From: Alphaproteobacteria bacterium
GTDB taxonomy: Bacteria > Pseudomonadota > Alphaproteobacteria > Puniceispirillales > UBA1172
Reading direction: 5' to 3'
DNA length: 64,000 nt
Assembly: GCA_016778985.1 (NCBI GenBank)
Contig: JADHOM010000008.1
Span: forward strand, 1 to 64,000
The notes beneath the pieces were generated by a model. It was not told where the DNA came from. It ran no database searches and was given only the letters and a program-made list of their open reading frames with translations. Shown piece after piece: positions 48,057 to 57,576 of the stretch. Each line of letters begins with the position of its first letter. The stretch's first letter is position 1. The translations under genes were made by a program, and so were the position numbers.

Positions 48057-49106
48057 CTACCCACCGAGGAAGAGCCGGCCAACATCTGGATTTTCAAGCA
48101 AGTCATTACCAGGATCAGCTAGTGCTGTTTCACCAGACACTAAGACATAGCCAATATCAGCAAAGGCCAAACCTTTTTTGGCGTTCTGCTCAACCATGAC
48201 AATTGTCTTTCCGTCAACCTTTTGCAGATCGTCTAGGATTTCAAACACCATATCAATAAAACGTGGCTCAAGACCAATGGATGGCTCATCAACCAAGAGA
48301 ATATCAGGCTCCATAACCAAAGCGCGAGAAATCTCAAGCAAACGACGTTCACCACCAGACAAAACGCCAGCAGGTTTATTACGGCGATCAGCCAGACGGC
48401 TATACTTATCGAATACGCGCTCAGCTGCTAATTTAGCCTCAGCCGGTTTATTTTTCAAAAATCCGCCCATTAACAGATTTTCTTCAACCGTCATCTGCGG
48501 GAAAACAGACTTATCTTGCAGAATATAAGCAATTCCAGCCGATGCTAGTTTCTCAGATGGCTTTAAGGCCGTGACATTCTTGCCATCAACTGTGATTGAA
48601 CCTGAAAAGATATTTGTAAAACCAAAAATTGAGTGAAGCACCGTCGATTTGCCTGCACCATTTGGGCCTATCAGGCAGAGCGCCTGACCCTTACAGATAC
48701 GCAGCGAGAAATTATGTAGAATTTCCATTTTGCCATATCCCGCCCGCAAATCTTCAATAACAAGGAAGGGATCATTATTGGCAAGCTTATCAAGATGCGC
48801 TTTGGTAGGGCCAGATGCGGCAATACTAGCAGCTTCTTTCGCCACCTGATCGACTGACATGATAACGTCAACGCCGCCTAATCCGTAACCCGATATGTTA
48901 TTCTTTTGTGCAGATTTAGACTTGCTAGCAGGAGCTTTTTTGACAACTTTCTTTGCAGTTGACGCTTTAGCAGGAGTTTTTTTCACTGCCGCTTTTGCAG
49001 GAGCTTTTTTTACCGCCGCTGGCGCTTTAGTCGCTGTTTTAGCTGGTGTTTTTTTAGCAGATGCTTTTTTCGCAGGCGCCTTAGTTCCTGTGGTTTTTGT
49101 AGCCAT
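48057..49106 (-). CDS. livF: Branched-chain amino-acid ABC ATPase LivF with basic N-terminal tail
   Basis: A 349-residue protein, over 100 residues longer than normal LivF (about 235). The ABC domain starts near 113: Walker A GPNGAGKST (147-155), Q-loop ILQDKS, signature LSGGERRLLEISRAL, Walker B ILLVDEPS. Residues 1-70 are a Lys/Ala/Pro tail of repeated KKAPAK/KKTPAK units like histone H1, followed by a linker (71-112). The start is well supported: GGAGGG lies upstream and the ATG overlaps the livG stop (TAATG), so the tail should be translated. Confidence 0.9.
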   Translation of the reverse strand: MATKTTGTKAPAKKASAKKTPAKTATKAPAAVKKAPAKAAVKKTPAKASTAKKVVKKAPASKSKSAQKNNISGYGLGGVDVIMSVDQVAKEAASIAASGPTKAHLDKLANNDPFLVIEDLRAGYGKMEILHNFSLRICKGQALCLIGPNGAGKSTVLHSIFGFTNIFSGSITVDGKNVTALKPSEKLASAGIAYILQDKSVFPQMTVEENLLMGGFLKNKPAEAKLAAERVFDKYSRLADRRNKPAGVLSGGERRLLEISRALVMEPDILLVDEPSIGLEPRFIDMVFEILDDLQKVDGKTIVMVEQNAKKGLAFADIGYVLVSGETALADPGNDLLENPDVGRLFLGG

Positions 49107-49855
49107 TAGTGCCCTCCAAGATAGGCGTCAATGACGCGTTGGTCTTCTTGTAAATCTTGTGGCTTGCCATCAGCAAGCATTCGTCCATTAGACAGACAAT
49201 AAATATGCTCGGCCAAATTCATGATGACGCGCATATTATGTTCAATCACGCATAAAGTAATGCCGAGTTCTTCATTGGCGCGACGCAACCGGTCAATCAA
49301 TCCATTAATCAAGGTTGGATTGATACCGGCCGTTGGCTCATCTAACAATAACGCCTTCGGCTCATTCATCAACGCCATGGCAAACTCAAGCAATTTTTGC
49401 TGACCAAACGATAAATCACCAGAAATAAGGTTACGTTTGGAATAGAGACCAACAAACTCAAGCAAATGCTCGGCTCTGTCTCTAATCTCACCCTTTCGGT
49501 TGGCGAAAATACCATCTTTAGCATCTTTACGATGCGACACCGAGATTTGCATATTATCTATGCAGTCCATCTTTGAGTATATACGTGTTTGTTGAAATGT
49601 TCGCAACATACCCAGCCGAGCAATAGGACCGACCAGCATTTTTGATATTTCTTGGCCGTCAAAACGAATTGAGCCGTTATCAATAGGATGATAGCCGACA
49701 ATAGAGTTAAATAATGTCGTCTTGCCACATCCATTAGGACCAATAATACCTGTTATAGACCCTTTCTTAACCGCCATCGTGATATCTACATTCGCATGGA
49801 CACCGCCATAAGATTTAGAGACATTATTCACTTCGATGATATTATCTGACATCAC
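49106..49855 (-). CDS. livG: Branched-chain amino-acid ABC ATPase LivG
   Basis: A 249-residue ABC ATPase of the LivG family. Walker A GPNGCGKTT, signature LSFGQQKLLEFAMALM, Walker B ALLLDEPTAGINP and the H-loop in LCVIEHNMRVIMNLAEHIYCLSNGRMLADG are all present. It should pair with LivF on the cytoplasmic side of LivHM. One base separates it from the livM stop. Confidence 0.95.
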   Translation of the reverse strand: MMSDNIIEVNNVSKSYGGVHANVDITMAVKKGSITGIIGPNGCGKTTLFNSIVGYHPIDNGSIRFDGQEISKMLVGPIARLGMLRTFQQTRIYSKMDCIDNMQISVSHRKDAKDGIFANRKGEIRDRAEHLLEFVGLYSKRNLISGDLSFGQQKLLEFAMALMNEPKALLLDEPTAGINPTLINGLIDRLRRANEELGITLCVIEHNMRVIMNLAEHIYCLSNGRMLADGKPQDLQEDQRVIDAYLGGH

Positions 49856-50908
49856 TTACGCCTCTTCTTTAGTATCACGCGTTGAAGTATCAACAACAAT
49901 TCCAAAAAATTCAGGATATTTCCGCTGCAACCACCCCATGATCCCTTCTTGGAAATAAACAATATTAACAATAAGAATCAGACCAAGAGCCACCCATTGA
50001 AGGTTTAGCAGATATGTCCAAGTCGTTTCCTTCACAACATGGAAAAGGATAGCGCCAATGACTGGCCCCCATAGGGTTCCCTTGCCACCAAGCAATGCCA
50101 TAGCAACCATGAAAATACCAAATGTCGGGATCGGGTAGGCAACTTCTTTATCGATAAAGCCAGCCATATTTCCAGCAACAGCACCAATACATCCCATAAA
50201 GACGGCGGCGATACACCAACCAATCATTTTATATTTGAGGGTAGGAATACCCATAGCTTCGGCTTTATCTTCGTCATCACGAATAGCGTTAATAGCTAAT
50301 CCAAATTGCGTTGAATATATCCACCGCAATAAGAAATGCGCAACAATAGTCGTGCCAAAACAAATCACATAGAAAAACGTCGATCGTAACTCAATATCGC
50401 CGGGGAATAGCGGCATTGATATGCCAGATGCCCCTCCAACATAATCAATAGTGATGGTTAATTCGGCGGTCGCAATTGCTAATCCTAATGAGCCAATGGC
50501 AAAATACGGCCCCCGCAACCCAAACATGAATGTTGAAAATACCAAACAGAATAGCAATGAGACAAATCCTGCAGCTATGATACCCCAAAATAACCCCATA
50601 TAATATTCATATTCAGTATATTCAGGCTTAATTGATCCCATCGCTGAGGTATATTCACCTACCCCACCTTCATAAAAGAAGGATATCTGGACAATCGCCG
50701 ACACATACATGCCAATACCAAAAAAGGTAATATTACCAAGTGAGTTGTAGCCCATCTGGCCACCAAGGAGATCCCATGTTGAGGCCATGAGAACCATCAT
50801 CCATAAATACGCAATCTGAAGCGTATATTGTGGAAATAGGATCGGTCCAAAAATCCCCAATGCTCCTAGTAGGATATAAGGGATAACTTTTTTCTGTGCT
50901 GAACTCAT
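49856..50908 (-). CDS. livM: Branched-chain amino-acid ABC permease LivM
   Basis: A 350-residue permease with about nine to ten helices. The family EAA-type loop AINAIRDDEDKAEAMGIPTLKYK is present, as are MGYNSLGNITFFGIGMYVSAI and GGKGTLWGPVIGAILFHVVKE. An inserted loop rich in Tyr/Glu (about 85-105) is longer than usual. Its ATG overlaps the livH stop by 4 nt. Confidence 0.94.
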   Translation of the reverse strand: MSSAQKKVIPYILLGALGIFGPILFPQYTLQIAYLWMMVLMASTWDLLGGQMGYNSLGNITFFGIGMYVSAIVQISFFYEGGVGEYTSAMGSIKPEYTEYEYYMGLFWGIIAAGFVSLLFCLVFSTFMFGLRGPYFAIGSLGLAIATAELTITIDYVGGASGISMPLFPGDIELRSTFFYVICFGTTIVAHFLLRWIYSTQFGLAINAIRDDEDKAEAMGIPTLKYKMIGWCIAAVFMGCIGAVAGNMAGFIDKEVAYPIPTFGIFMVAMALLGGKGTLWGPVIGAILFHVVKETTWTYLLNLQWVALGLILIVNIVYFQEGIMGWLQRKYPEFFGIVVDTSTRDTKEEA

Positions 50909-51810
50909 TTCACAACCTGTCTATTTCTTTTCATTGAAATCTGGCGAATAATCAGAACCAGCAGAAGTATACCAACAGGTGCCGCCACCTCATACGCTGT
51001 GCCAACGATAACGCCAACATATTTTTCAAATAAACCGATACCAAAACCAGCACTAATAACACCAGGTAAATTGCCCAATCCGGCGGCTGTCACAATGGCA
51101 AAAGATCGCACCGAATAGGTAATGCCGTAAAATGGCTGAATAACCCAGATGATGGAGACCAAAACACCAGCAGCGCCACATAATGCCGCATTGAAGGCAA
51201 AGGTAAAGGCATATACGCGGTCGGTATTAATGCCCAAAACACGCGCCGCGCGCGGGTCTTGTGAGGTTGCCCGAATAGCCTGACCAAGACGCGACTTTTT
51301 CATAAAGATAACTACGCCAGTCGCAATAATTGCCGCAAAAATCAGTGAAATTATTTTTGATGATGGGATTGTTACCATGCCGCCAAAGGCATCATAAATA
51401 GGCAATTCCATGTCAACTGTCTGAACTTCAGGACCATAAATAATATTCATAACCTGTTGTACCAATAAGGATAAGCCAAATGTCGCCAGCAATGAAACAA
51501 ACATATCTTGATCAATAATTCGCCTGATCATGGTGATGTAAATCACCCAGCCAAATACAAACATCGTCATCATGACGACAATCATGATCAATGGCAAAGG
51601 AACATGCATAGCATGTAAAGAGAATGCCAAATATCCACCCATGATGACAAAATCACCCTGCGCTAGATTTTTGATATTCATCACACCCCAGACTAATGCC
51701 AATCCATATGCGCTTAAAGCAAAGACGGCACCTACAAAGATACCTTCTAATATAATTTGAACATTAATAATCGGTGCCCAATAAAAGAGCAGTTCAAGGT
51801 TACTTAACAT
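50905..51810 (-). CDS. livH: Branched-chain amino-acid ABC permease LivH
   Basis: A 301-residue permease of the LivH family. ALSAYGLALVWGVMNIKNLAQGDFVIMGGYLAF in the N-terminal third and AIRATSQDPRAARVLGINTDRVYAFTF (the ATPase-contact loop) are diagnostic. It lies 57 bp downstream of livK, with a strong stem-loop in the gap. Confidence 0.94.
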   Translation of the reverse strand: MLSNLELLFYWAPIINVQIILEGIFVGAVFALSAYGLALVWGVMNIKNLAQGDFVIMGGYLAFSLHAMHVPLPLIMIVVMMTMFVFGWVIYITMIRRIIDQDMFVSLLATFGLSLLVQQVMNIIYGPEVQTVDMELPIYDAFGGMVTIPSSKIISLIFAAIIATGVVIFMKKSRLGQAIRATSQDPRAARVLGINTDRVYAFTFAFNAALCGAAGVLVSIIWVIQPFYGITYSVRSFAIVTAAGLGNLPGVISAGFGIGLFEKYVGVIVGTAYEVAAPVGILLLVLIIRQISMKRNRQVVK

Positions 51811-51826
51811 CGGAAATCCCTAGAAT

Positions 51827-51852
51827 AAGAAGGAGAGAAAACTCTCCTTCTT
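51827..51852 (-). promoter_or_regulatory. Stem-loop between livK and livH
   Basis: AAGAAGGAGAG (51827-51837) and CTCTCCTTCTT (51842-51852) make a perfect 11-bp stem with a four-base loop. It starts 15 bases after the livK stop and ends 16 before the livH ATG. No T-run follows on the minus strand, so it looks like a 3'-end stabiliser or partial terminator that would raise binding-protein mRNA over permease mRNA. Confidence 0.6.
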
Positions 51853-51867
51853 GATAATGTAAACGGA

Positions 51868-53088
51868 TTAGTAATTAACGTTCCGTGGGTATGTCAATTG
51901 ATCAGCATTTTCCACTAGATTGTAAGAACCGCTGGCATCAATCTGACGCATGAACATTGGCTTAGCAATGTTATTACCGGCATCTGAAAACTTGATATCG
52001 CCATAGAATGTTTCTAGCTCAGTGGCAGCAATCGCATCTCTAACCGCATCTTTATCAAAGCTGTTGGCAGCTTCAAAGGCTTCTTTCCAGACATAAACTG
52101 CTGCTGATGCCTGTGCCGACTGATAAGGAACAGATGTATAGGACGGATATGCCGCCTTAAATCCTTCATTCCATTCTGCTGCACTTCCAAAAATTGGATC
52201 AGCCTTGGAAATTGACTCAACCCACTGTGTTGGGCAAAGAAATCCATTTGATGCTTTAGGAAACTTTTCCTGAACCTTAGCAGCTTCGCAATGCGTCAAG
52301 GCAATCATATTAACATTCACCTTCATCTCATCAATTTGACGAGCGGCAGTTGCAGCACCTTTGGAGTGACCGGAAATAACCAGGATGTCAGGACGCAGTG
52401 CCTTCACCTTGGTCAAGGTAGTGGACATATCTGACAGATCAGCAGGAAGCTGATCATCAATGACGACCTGCATACCATATTCTTCGATCTTATCGACAAC
52501 ACCAGCGCGAACATCCATTGAGAACGGATCGCCCTCAAATGCCATAGCTACACGAACCTTACTTGGATCATCGGATTTGGCTGCCGCCATATCAATGGCA
52601 GAGGCCAGATACTGCTCAGATGTTGATAGAACAGCAAACAGATACTTATAGCCTTGGGTGAACAGTGAACGTGAAGCGCCTTCGGCTTCAACCATTGGCA
52701 CGCCAAACTTTTCAGAAACTGGCGCAATCGCCTTTGTCATGCCTGATGAATATGGGCCAAGCATATATTCAACACCATCTTGCTGGATCAATCTTTCAGC
52801 AAGCTGGGCACCACGAGCAGGTGTTGATTCGTCATCATAGTATTTAACAGCAAGTTTATAGGACTTACCACCTACAGAAACACCGCCATTATCATTGATC
52901 ATTTTAACAGCATAATCGTATCCGCGCTGCGTATGTAGACCATTTGTTGCATATTTACCTGTCAATGAAATTGATGACCCAAGAATGATAGTATCACCTT
53001 CAACCTTGGCAATAGCATTACCACCCATAACAAGGGTAGTTGAAACAGCTGCGACAGCAGTAAATGCTTTTAGTGAAAATCGTTTCAT
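51868..53088 (-). CDS. livK: Branched-chain amino-acid binding protein LivK-like
   Basis: A 406-residue periplasmic binding protein. The signal peptide is MKRFSLKAFTAVAAVSTTLVMGGNAIA. The mature part begins with the type I fold segment ILGSSISLTGKYATNGLHTQRGYDYAVKMINDNGG, then YYDDESTPARGAQLAERLIQQDGVEYMLGPYSSG. AGGAGG at 53095-53100, six bases before ATG 53088, fixes the start. Substrates of this family include Leu/Ile/Val, other amino acids, amides and urea; the ligand is not assigned. Confidence 0.9.
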   Translation of the reverse strand: MKRFSLKAFTAVAAVSTTLVMGGNAIAKVEGDTIILGSSISLTGKYATNGLHTQRGYDYAVKMINDNGGVSVGGKSYKLAVKYYDDESTPARGAQLAERLIQQDGVEYMLGPYSSGMTKAIAPVSEKFGVPMVEAEGASRSLFTQGYKYLFAVLSTSEQYLASAIDMAAAKSDDPSKVRVAMAFEGDPFSMDVRAGVVDKIEEYGMQVVIDDQLPADLSDMSTTLTKVKALRPDILVISGHSKGAATAARQIDEMKVNVNMIALTHCEAAKVQEKFPKASNGFLCPTQWVESISKADPIFGSAAEWNEGFKAAYPSYTSVPYQSAQASAAVYVWKEAFEAANSFDKDAVRDAIAATELETFYGDIKFSDAGNNIAKPMFMRQIDASGSYNLVENADQLTYPRNVNY

Positions 53089-53221
53089 AAGAAACCTCCT
53101 AAACATTTTATAATACATCAATTATGTAATGAACATTTGAAAAGTCCATAGAAAAGAGACGTTTTATTTAAGTTATATTATAATTAATTTTACAAGGATT
53201 AAACATTATCTCAAATAAAGC

Positions 53222-54802
53222 CTAAAATCCAGCGGCAAATCCATCTTTTCTTGGATCAGAGCCTGCAATCAATACCCCTGAGTCCAAGTTGCGACATATA
53301 GCCTGACCACCACCAATTGGACTATCAGCAATCTGTATTTTATGCCCGCGTGCCGATAATTCATCAGCAATGGCAGTATCGATTCTTGTTTCTAACTGCA
53401 ATGCCCCATCAATGGCAAAACTGCGCGGAGCATCAAGAGCCTGTTGTGGAGACATTCCAAAATCCAAGTAATTGATCAAGAAACCCATCTGACCAACAGC
53501 CTGATACTGCCCGCCCATCACACCAAAAACACCAGCAAGTTTATCGCCCTCCGTCATCATAGCAGGAATGATTGTATGAAATGGACGTTTATTCGGGGCA
53601 ATGACATTAGGATGATCAGGGTCAAGGCGAAAGCCACGACCGCGTGATTGTAAAATGATACCATACTCAGGCGATGCAATGCCTGACCCAAAGCCGTCAA
53701 AAATAGAATAAATGAATGACACCGCCATGCCATCCTTATCAATCACCGACAAATAGACAGTATCAGAATGCGTGGGAAAATCACTGACCTGAAAGGCTGA
53801 GGCTTTGGCCATATCAATCTGTGCCGCCGCTTTATCAATAACCGCATCTGACAAAAGCCAATCAACAGATACACGGGCATATTCCGGATCGGCAAGAAAA
53901 TGGTCGCGCAGACCATAGGCCTGCTTACTAATTTCAGCCAGCACGTGAATAAAATCAGCATCACTCATGGCGTTAAAATCATAGCGTTCACATAACCGCG
54001 CCATGATTAAGGTTGTAATACCTTGGCCGTTTGGCGGACATTCCCAAATGGTTTTGCCGCGATAAGTGGTATAGATAGGCTGAACTTCTTGCGCTTGTAT
54101 AGCCGCAAAATCAGCGGCTTGGTGATAGCCGCCAAGGCTTTTTAATTTTGATAAAATATCTTCTGCGACAGGGCCTTGATAAAACCCTTCTCTGCCATAT
54201 TCAGCGATAAGATCAAATGCTTCTGCTAATGCTGGCAAAGCAAAAATCTGGCCAGCCCTATAAGGTTTACCATCATCTAGATAAAACCGCTGGGCGTCTG
54301 GATCATTGAGATTTTCCATATCTTCAGCCCAGTCAACCGCCACCCTCTGATGAACAGGAATACCAGCACGAGCATAATGCGAAGCTGGCTCAATAAGATT
54401 ACGCCAAGATGACCGTCCCCATTTCTGGTGCATCAAATACCAAGCATCAATGGCACCTGGTATTGTCACTGCATGACAATGATCACGCGGAATCTCTCCA
54501 TCAGGATAGTCTTTCCGCAATTGGTCAACATCTATGCCAGCAGGCGCACGACCCGAGCCATTAATGGCATGGATACGGCTATCACCATGCGGCGCGACAA
54601 GAGCAAAACAGTCACCGCCAATTGACGTCATATGAGGTTCAGCCAGCGACAATATCGCCGCCGCAGCAATCGCAGCATCGACCGCATTACCGCCATTATT
54701 AAGACATTTTAGCCCAATGCTTGTCGCCAAAGGATGCGACGTTGTAATCATCGCCTGATTAGACATGACGTCAGAACGTCCGGGGGAAAAGAAATCTCTC
54801 AT
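53222..54802 (-). CDS. Gamma-glutamyltransferase family protein
   Basis: A 526-residue Ntn hydrolase. The N-terminal region has ATSIGLKCLNNGGNAVDAAIAAAAILSLAEPHMTSIGGDCF. The autoprocessing site is at about residue 350, where a threonine in HSDTVYLSVIDKDGMAVSF would become the nucleophile. GGQYQAVGQMGFLINYLDFGM and the C-terminal GGGQAICRN follow. No signal peptide is visible, so it may be cytoplasmic, like YwrD-type proteins. Glutathione or related gamma-glutamyl compounds are plausible substrates. Located upstream of livK on the same strand; a functional link is possible but unproven. Confidence 0.88.
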   Translation of the reverse strand: MRDFFSPGRSDVMSNQAMITTSHPLATSIGLKCLNNGGNAVDAAIAAAAILSLAEPHMTSIGGDCFALVAPHGDSRIHAINGSGRAPAGIDVDQLRKDYPDGEIPRDHCHAVTIPGAIDAWYLMHQKWGRSSWRNLIEPASHYARAGIPVHQRVAVDWAEDMENLNDPDAQRFYLDDGKPYRAGQIFALPALAEAFDLIAEYGREGFYQGPVAEDILSKLKSLGGYHQAADFAAIQAQEVQPIYTTYRGKTIWECPPNGQGITTLIMARLCERYDFNAMSDADFIHVLAEISKQAYGLRDHFLADPEYARVSVDWLLSDAVIDKAAAQIDMAKASAFQVSDFPTHSDTVYLSVIDKDGMAVSFIYSIFDGFGSGIASPEYGIILQSRGRGFRLDPDHPNVIAPNKRPFHTIIPAMMTEGDKLAGVFGVMGGQYQAVGQMGFLINYLDFGMSPQQALDAPRSFAIDGALQLETRIDTAIADELSARGHKIQIADSPIGGGQAICRNLDSGVLIAGSDPRKDGFAAGF

Positions 54803-54911
54803 GGATTAGCCTTACCAATGTAAGAGTTATATGATCGGTTAAGATAGAACCTAGTCACGGATTCAACTTAGATGCTGTTCAGATATTGAAAAGATTAATT
54901 ACACCATGACC

Positions 54912-54936
54912 GCAACGCTTTCAATGAAAGCTTTGC
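54912..54936. repeat. Palindrome downstream of tRNA-Leu
   Basis: GCAACGCTTTCA and TGAAAGCTTTGC are reverse complements with one mismatch, around a single central A. It lies about 55 bp beyond the 3' end of tRNA-Leu and has no adjoining T-run. It may be an operator or a hairpin. Confidence 0.4.
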
Positions 54937-54989
54937 TAATCTTCAAAACATAGATGTGTGATCATGTTAATGACAATAATGTTTTTGAA

Positions 54990-55074
<85 letters not shown>

Positions 55075-55146
55075 AGCAGATACCCTTTTATACAAAGCTG
55101 AATGTGGACGCAAGACCAATGATCACTAATATGAGGATTGTTGTAA

Positions 55147-55518
55147 CTAGACTGATGCAGCCGCTATCATTTCTGCGGTAATAATGGGAACACCATCAGC
55201 ATCAAGTGATACAGGCTGAACTTTAACCGCCGCCGATACTGGCAGATCAGAAAATAAATGCGGGAACATCTGACCATTTCGCGATTCTTCATATCTGATA
55301 TCAAGCCCTGCCCGATCAACAGCAACAAGCACCAAGCTGGTGATATTCCTAAAATGAAGCTGTGCCGTTTCTATCACCTGATCAGACGTCGATAAATGAA
55401 TAAAGCCATCTCTTAAATCAAGGGCTGAGCCAGTATATACGCCTTTATTGACAGCCTCTTGCCATTCCGAATCCAGGCAAATCTTAAACACCACTTTCGT
55501 TGCATCATTACTTTTCAT
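55147..55518 (-). CDS. DUF952 family protein
   Basis: About 123 residues matching the DUF952 family, a small fold related to ADP-ribosyltransferase-like proteins: VFKICLDSEWQEAVNKGVYTGSALDLRDGFIHLSTSDQVIETAQLHF, then LVLVAVDRAGLDIRYEESRNGQMFPHLFSDLPVSAAVKV. Function is unknown. Start may be ATG 55536 or ATG 55518. Confidence 0.85.
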   Translation of the reverse strand: MKSNDATKVVFKICLDSEWQEAVNKGVYTGSALDLRDGFIHLSTSDQVIETAQLHFRNITSLVLVAVDRAGLDIRYEESRNGQMFPHLFSDLPVSAAVKVQPVSLDADGVPIITAEMIAAASV

Positions 55519-55661
55519 TACATGTTCACAGCTCATAAAAATATCTTTCTAAATATGAATAACAACTCTACCATTGGCAAATGATTTGAAGCCTCTGCCT
55601 ACCCCATTTATTGTAAGTGGGATAAGCCAATTCTATTTAGCCATTACAAACAGGTGCAATC

Positions 55662-56555
55662 ATGTCAAACACTATCATAGGATTTATTGGATTAGGACAA
55701 ATGGGTGCCCCAATGGCCAATAATCTCAGCGTTGCTAGCTATCAAGTTATTGGTTATGACATTAATTTAGCATCGGATATTGATATTGATATCACTGTCG
55801 CTGATAGCATCAGCGCGCTAGCGCAACAAGCGGATATTATCATCACCATGCTACCAGATGGCGCCGCCAGTAATGCTGTTGCCGAACAAACCTTACCTCA
55901 CATGCGCCAAGACACTTTGCTTATTGATTGTTCAACGATTGATGTTGCAACCGCTCTATTGGTTGGTGCCAAGGCCATAAATGCAGGCATTGGCTTTCTT
56001 GATGCGCCTGTGTCTGGCGGCATTGCCGGCGCCTCTGATGGCAGCCTTACCTTTATGGTTGGCGGCAATGCGGCAGATATGGCTAAAGCCATGCCGTTAT
56101 TTGATATTATGGGGAACAAAGCCGTCCATTGCGGCGATATTGGCGCCGGTCAGATTGCCAAGATTTGTAACAACATGATCTTAGGGGCGACCATGATCGT
56201 GACTTGTGAAGCCTTTGATCTGGCTGATCGTCTGGGGCTAGACAGACAAAAAATGTTTGATGTTGTCAGCACGTCATCGGGGTATAGCTGGTCGATGAAT
56301 GCCTATTGCCCGGCGCCTGGGATTGGCCCCAACAGCCCTGCTGATAATGATTATAAACCTGGTTTTTCCTCTGATCTTATGCTGAAAGATTTAGGGCTGG
56401 CTTTAAAAGCGGCTGAGCAAGCAGGTGCCCAACCCAGGATCGGCGCTCATGCCAAACAAATCTATGATGAGTTTGTTAAAACGACTGGCAAAGGCAAAGA
56501 TTTTTCCGCTATTTTACCATGGTTACATGAAGCTTACATAAGGGTTAAAAAATGA
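55662..56555 (+). CDS. 3-hydroxyisobutyrate dehydrogenase family protein
   Basis: A 297-residue beta-hydroxyacid dehydrogenase. The Rossmann motif is GFIGLGQMGAPMANNL, the substrate motif DAPVSGGIAGASDGSLTFMVGG, and the catalytic lysine is in GAGQIAKICNNMILG (about residue 168). The C-terminal KDLGLALKAAEQAGAQPRI is typical. Likely role is valine catabolism (mmsB-like), which would fit the nearby Liv importer, but tartronate semialdehyde reductases share these motifs. Confidence 0.88.
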   Translation: MSNTIIGFIGLGQMGAPMANNLSVASYQVIGYDINLASDIDIDITVADSISALAQQADIIITMLPDGAASNAVAEQTLPHMRQDTLLIDCSTIDVATALLVGAKAINAGIGFLDAPVSGGIAGASDGSLTFMVGGNAADMAKAMPLFDIMGNKAVHCGDIGAGQIAKICNNMILGATMIVTCEAFDLADRLGLDRQKMFDVVSTSSGYSWSMNAYCPAPGIGPNSPADNDYKPGFSSDLMLKDLGLALKAAEQAGAQPRIGAHAKQIYDEFVKTTGKGKDFSAILPWLHEAYIRVKK

Positions 56556-56689
56556 TTCAGTAACGGATAAGTGATGACTTAGCGAGACTAAAAATAGTAG
56601 AAGAATTATTGATTTTCCATTTGTTAAAATCTAAAACGATAAGCAATCACAAATGCATGAATTGCATAACAATCTTTAAGGAGACACCA

Positions 56690-57115
56690 ATGTTAACCCT
56701 CAATAATGCCAATACGATTTCCGCGGCAGCTTTGGCTGAAGCCAGAAAAATGAACCTAAAGCCAATTAGTGTTGTTGTTTTAGATCACCGCGCTGCCACC
56801 ATTTCCATCCAATCCGAGGACGGGGTTTGCATTATGCGATCAGATATTGCCAAAGCCAAGGCCAATGCGGCTATTCAATTAGGAATGGGCACTAGAGGAT
56901 TAATGAATCGCGCCGAGCAACAGGCCTATTTCGTCGATGCTGTTAACGGCCTCGGCAATGGCAATATTATTCCTGTTCCGGGCGGTGTTCTAGTCAAAGA
57001 TAAAAATGGCAATATAATTGGTGCGGTTGGCATTTCAGGTGATACATCAGACAATGATGAAAGCGCAGCCATTGCTGGCATTAGCGCCGCTGAATTAACG
57101 GCAGATGCGGGATAA
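56690..57115 (+). CDS. GlcG/HbpS-family heme-binding-like protein
   Basis: A 141-residue protein of the DUF336/GlcG-HbpS family. Seen: AALAEARKMNLKPISVVVLDHRA, DIAKAKANAAIQLGMGTR, IIPVPGGVLVKDKNGNIIGAVGISGDTSDNDE. Some members bind heme or cobalamin; others accompany dehydratases or glycolate oxidation genes. AAGGAG just upstream of ATG 56690 sets the start, although the frame is open from 56609. Confidence 0.85.
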   Translation: MLTLNNANTISAAALAEARKMNLKPISVVVLDHRAATISIQSEDGVCIMRSDIAKAKANAAIQLGMGTRGLMNRAEQQAYFVDAVNGLGNGNIIPVPGGVLVKDKNGNIIGAVGISGDTSDNDESAAIAGISAAELTADAG

Positions 57116-57135
57116 TCATTCATAAGGCGCTCTAT

Positions 57136-57576
57136 ATGCGATCAAAATCTCACAAAATAGCTGTCTGGCTCGGCTGGCTTGGGGCAATACCTTTTGTCGC
57201 CTCAGCTTGGATGAGCTTCGCCAATGATCCAGCAATAATCTTATTGAGTGCTGAACTGGCTAGTCGCTATGGGTTGGCAATAGTCATTTTTCTAGGGTCT
57301 ATTCATTGGGGGCTAGCTATGGCTGATCAGAGTTATAGCTCATCTCTGCGCTATTTATGGTCAGTCATGCCTGCCCTGATAGCCACGATAGTATTTTTTT
57401 TAGAGCCTTCTTCAAGTCTCACCATTGTGATCGGTTTACTCATCATATGTTGGGGTGTTGATATGATGTTTCATCTCAATACGGCTATGCCGGCATGGTA
57501 TAGTCGTCTCCGTCATGGATTGACCCTAACGGCTGTCATTTCACTCACTATTGTGGCTGTAAGAGTGCCTATTTAG
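57136..57576 (+). CDS. DUF3429 membrane protein
   Basis: A 146-residue protein with about four to five helices (WLGWLGAIPFVASAWMSF, YGLAIVIFLGSIHWGLAM, YLWSVMPALIATIVFFLE, SLTIVIGLLIICWGVDM). The GSIHWGLA motif fits the DUF3429 family. Function unknown. The last 36 nt overlap the convergent EamA gene. Confidence 0.8.
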   Translation: MRSKSHKIAVWLGWLGAIPFVASAWMSFANDPAIILLSAELASRYGLAIVIFLGSIHWGLAMADQSYSSSLRYLWSVMPALIATIVFFLEPSSSLTIVIGLLIICWGVDMMFHLNTAMPAWYSRLRHGLTLTAVISLTIVAVRVPI

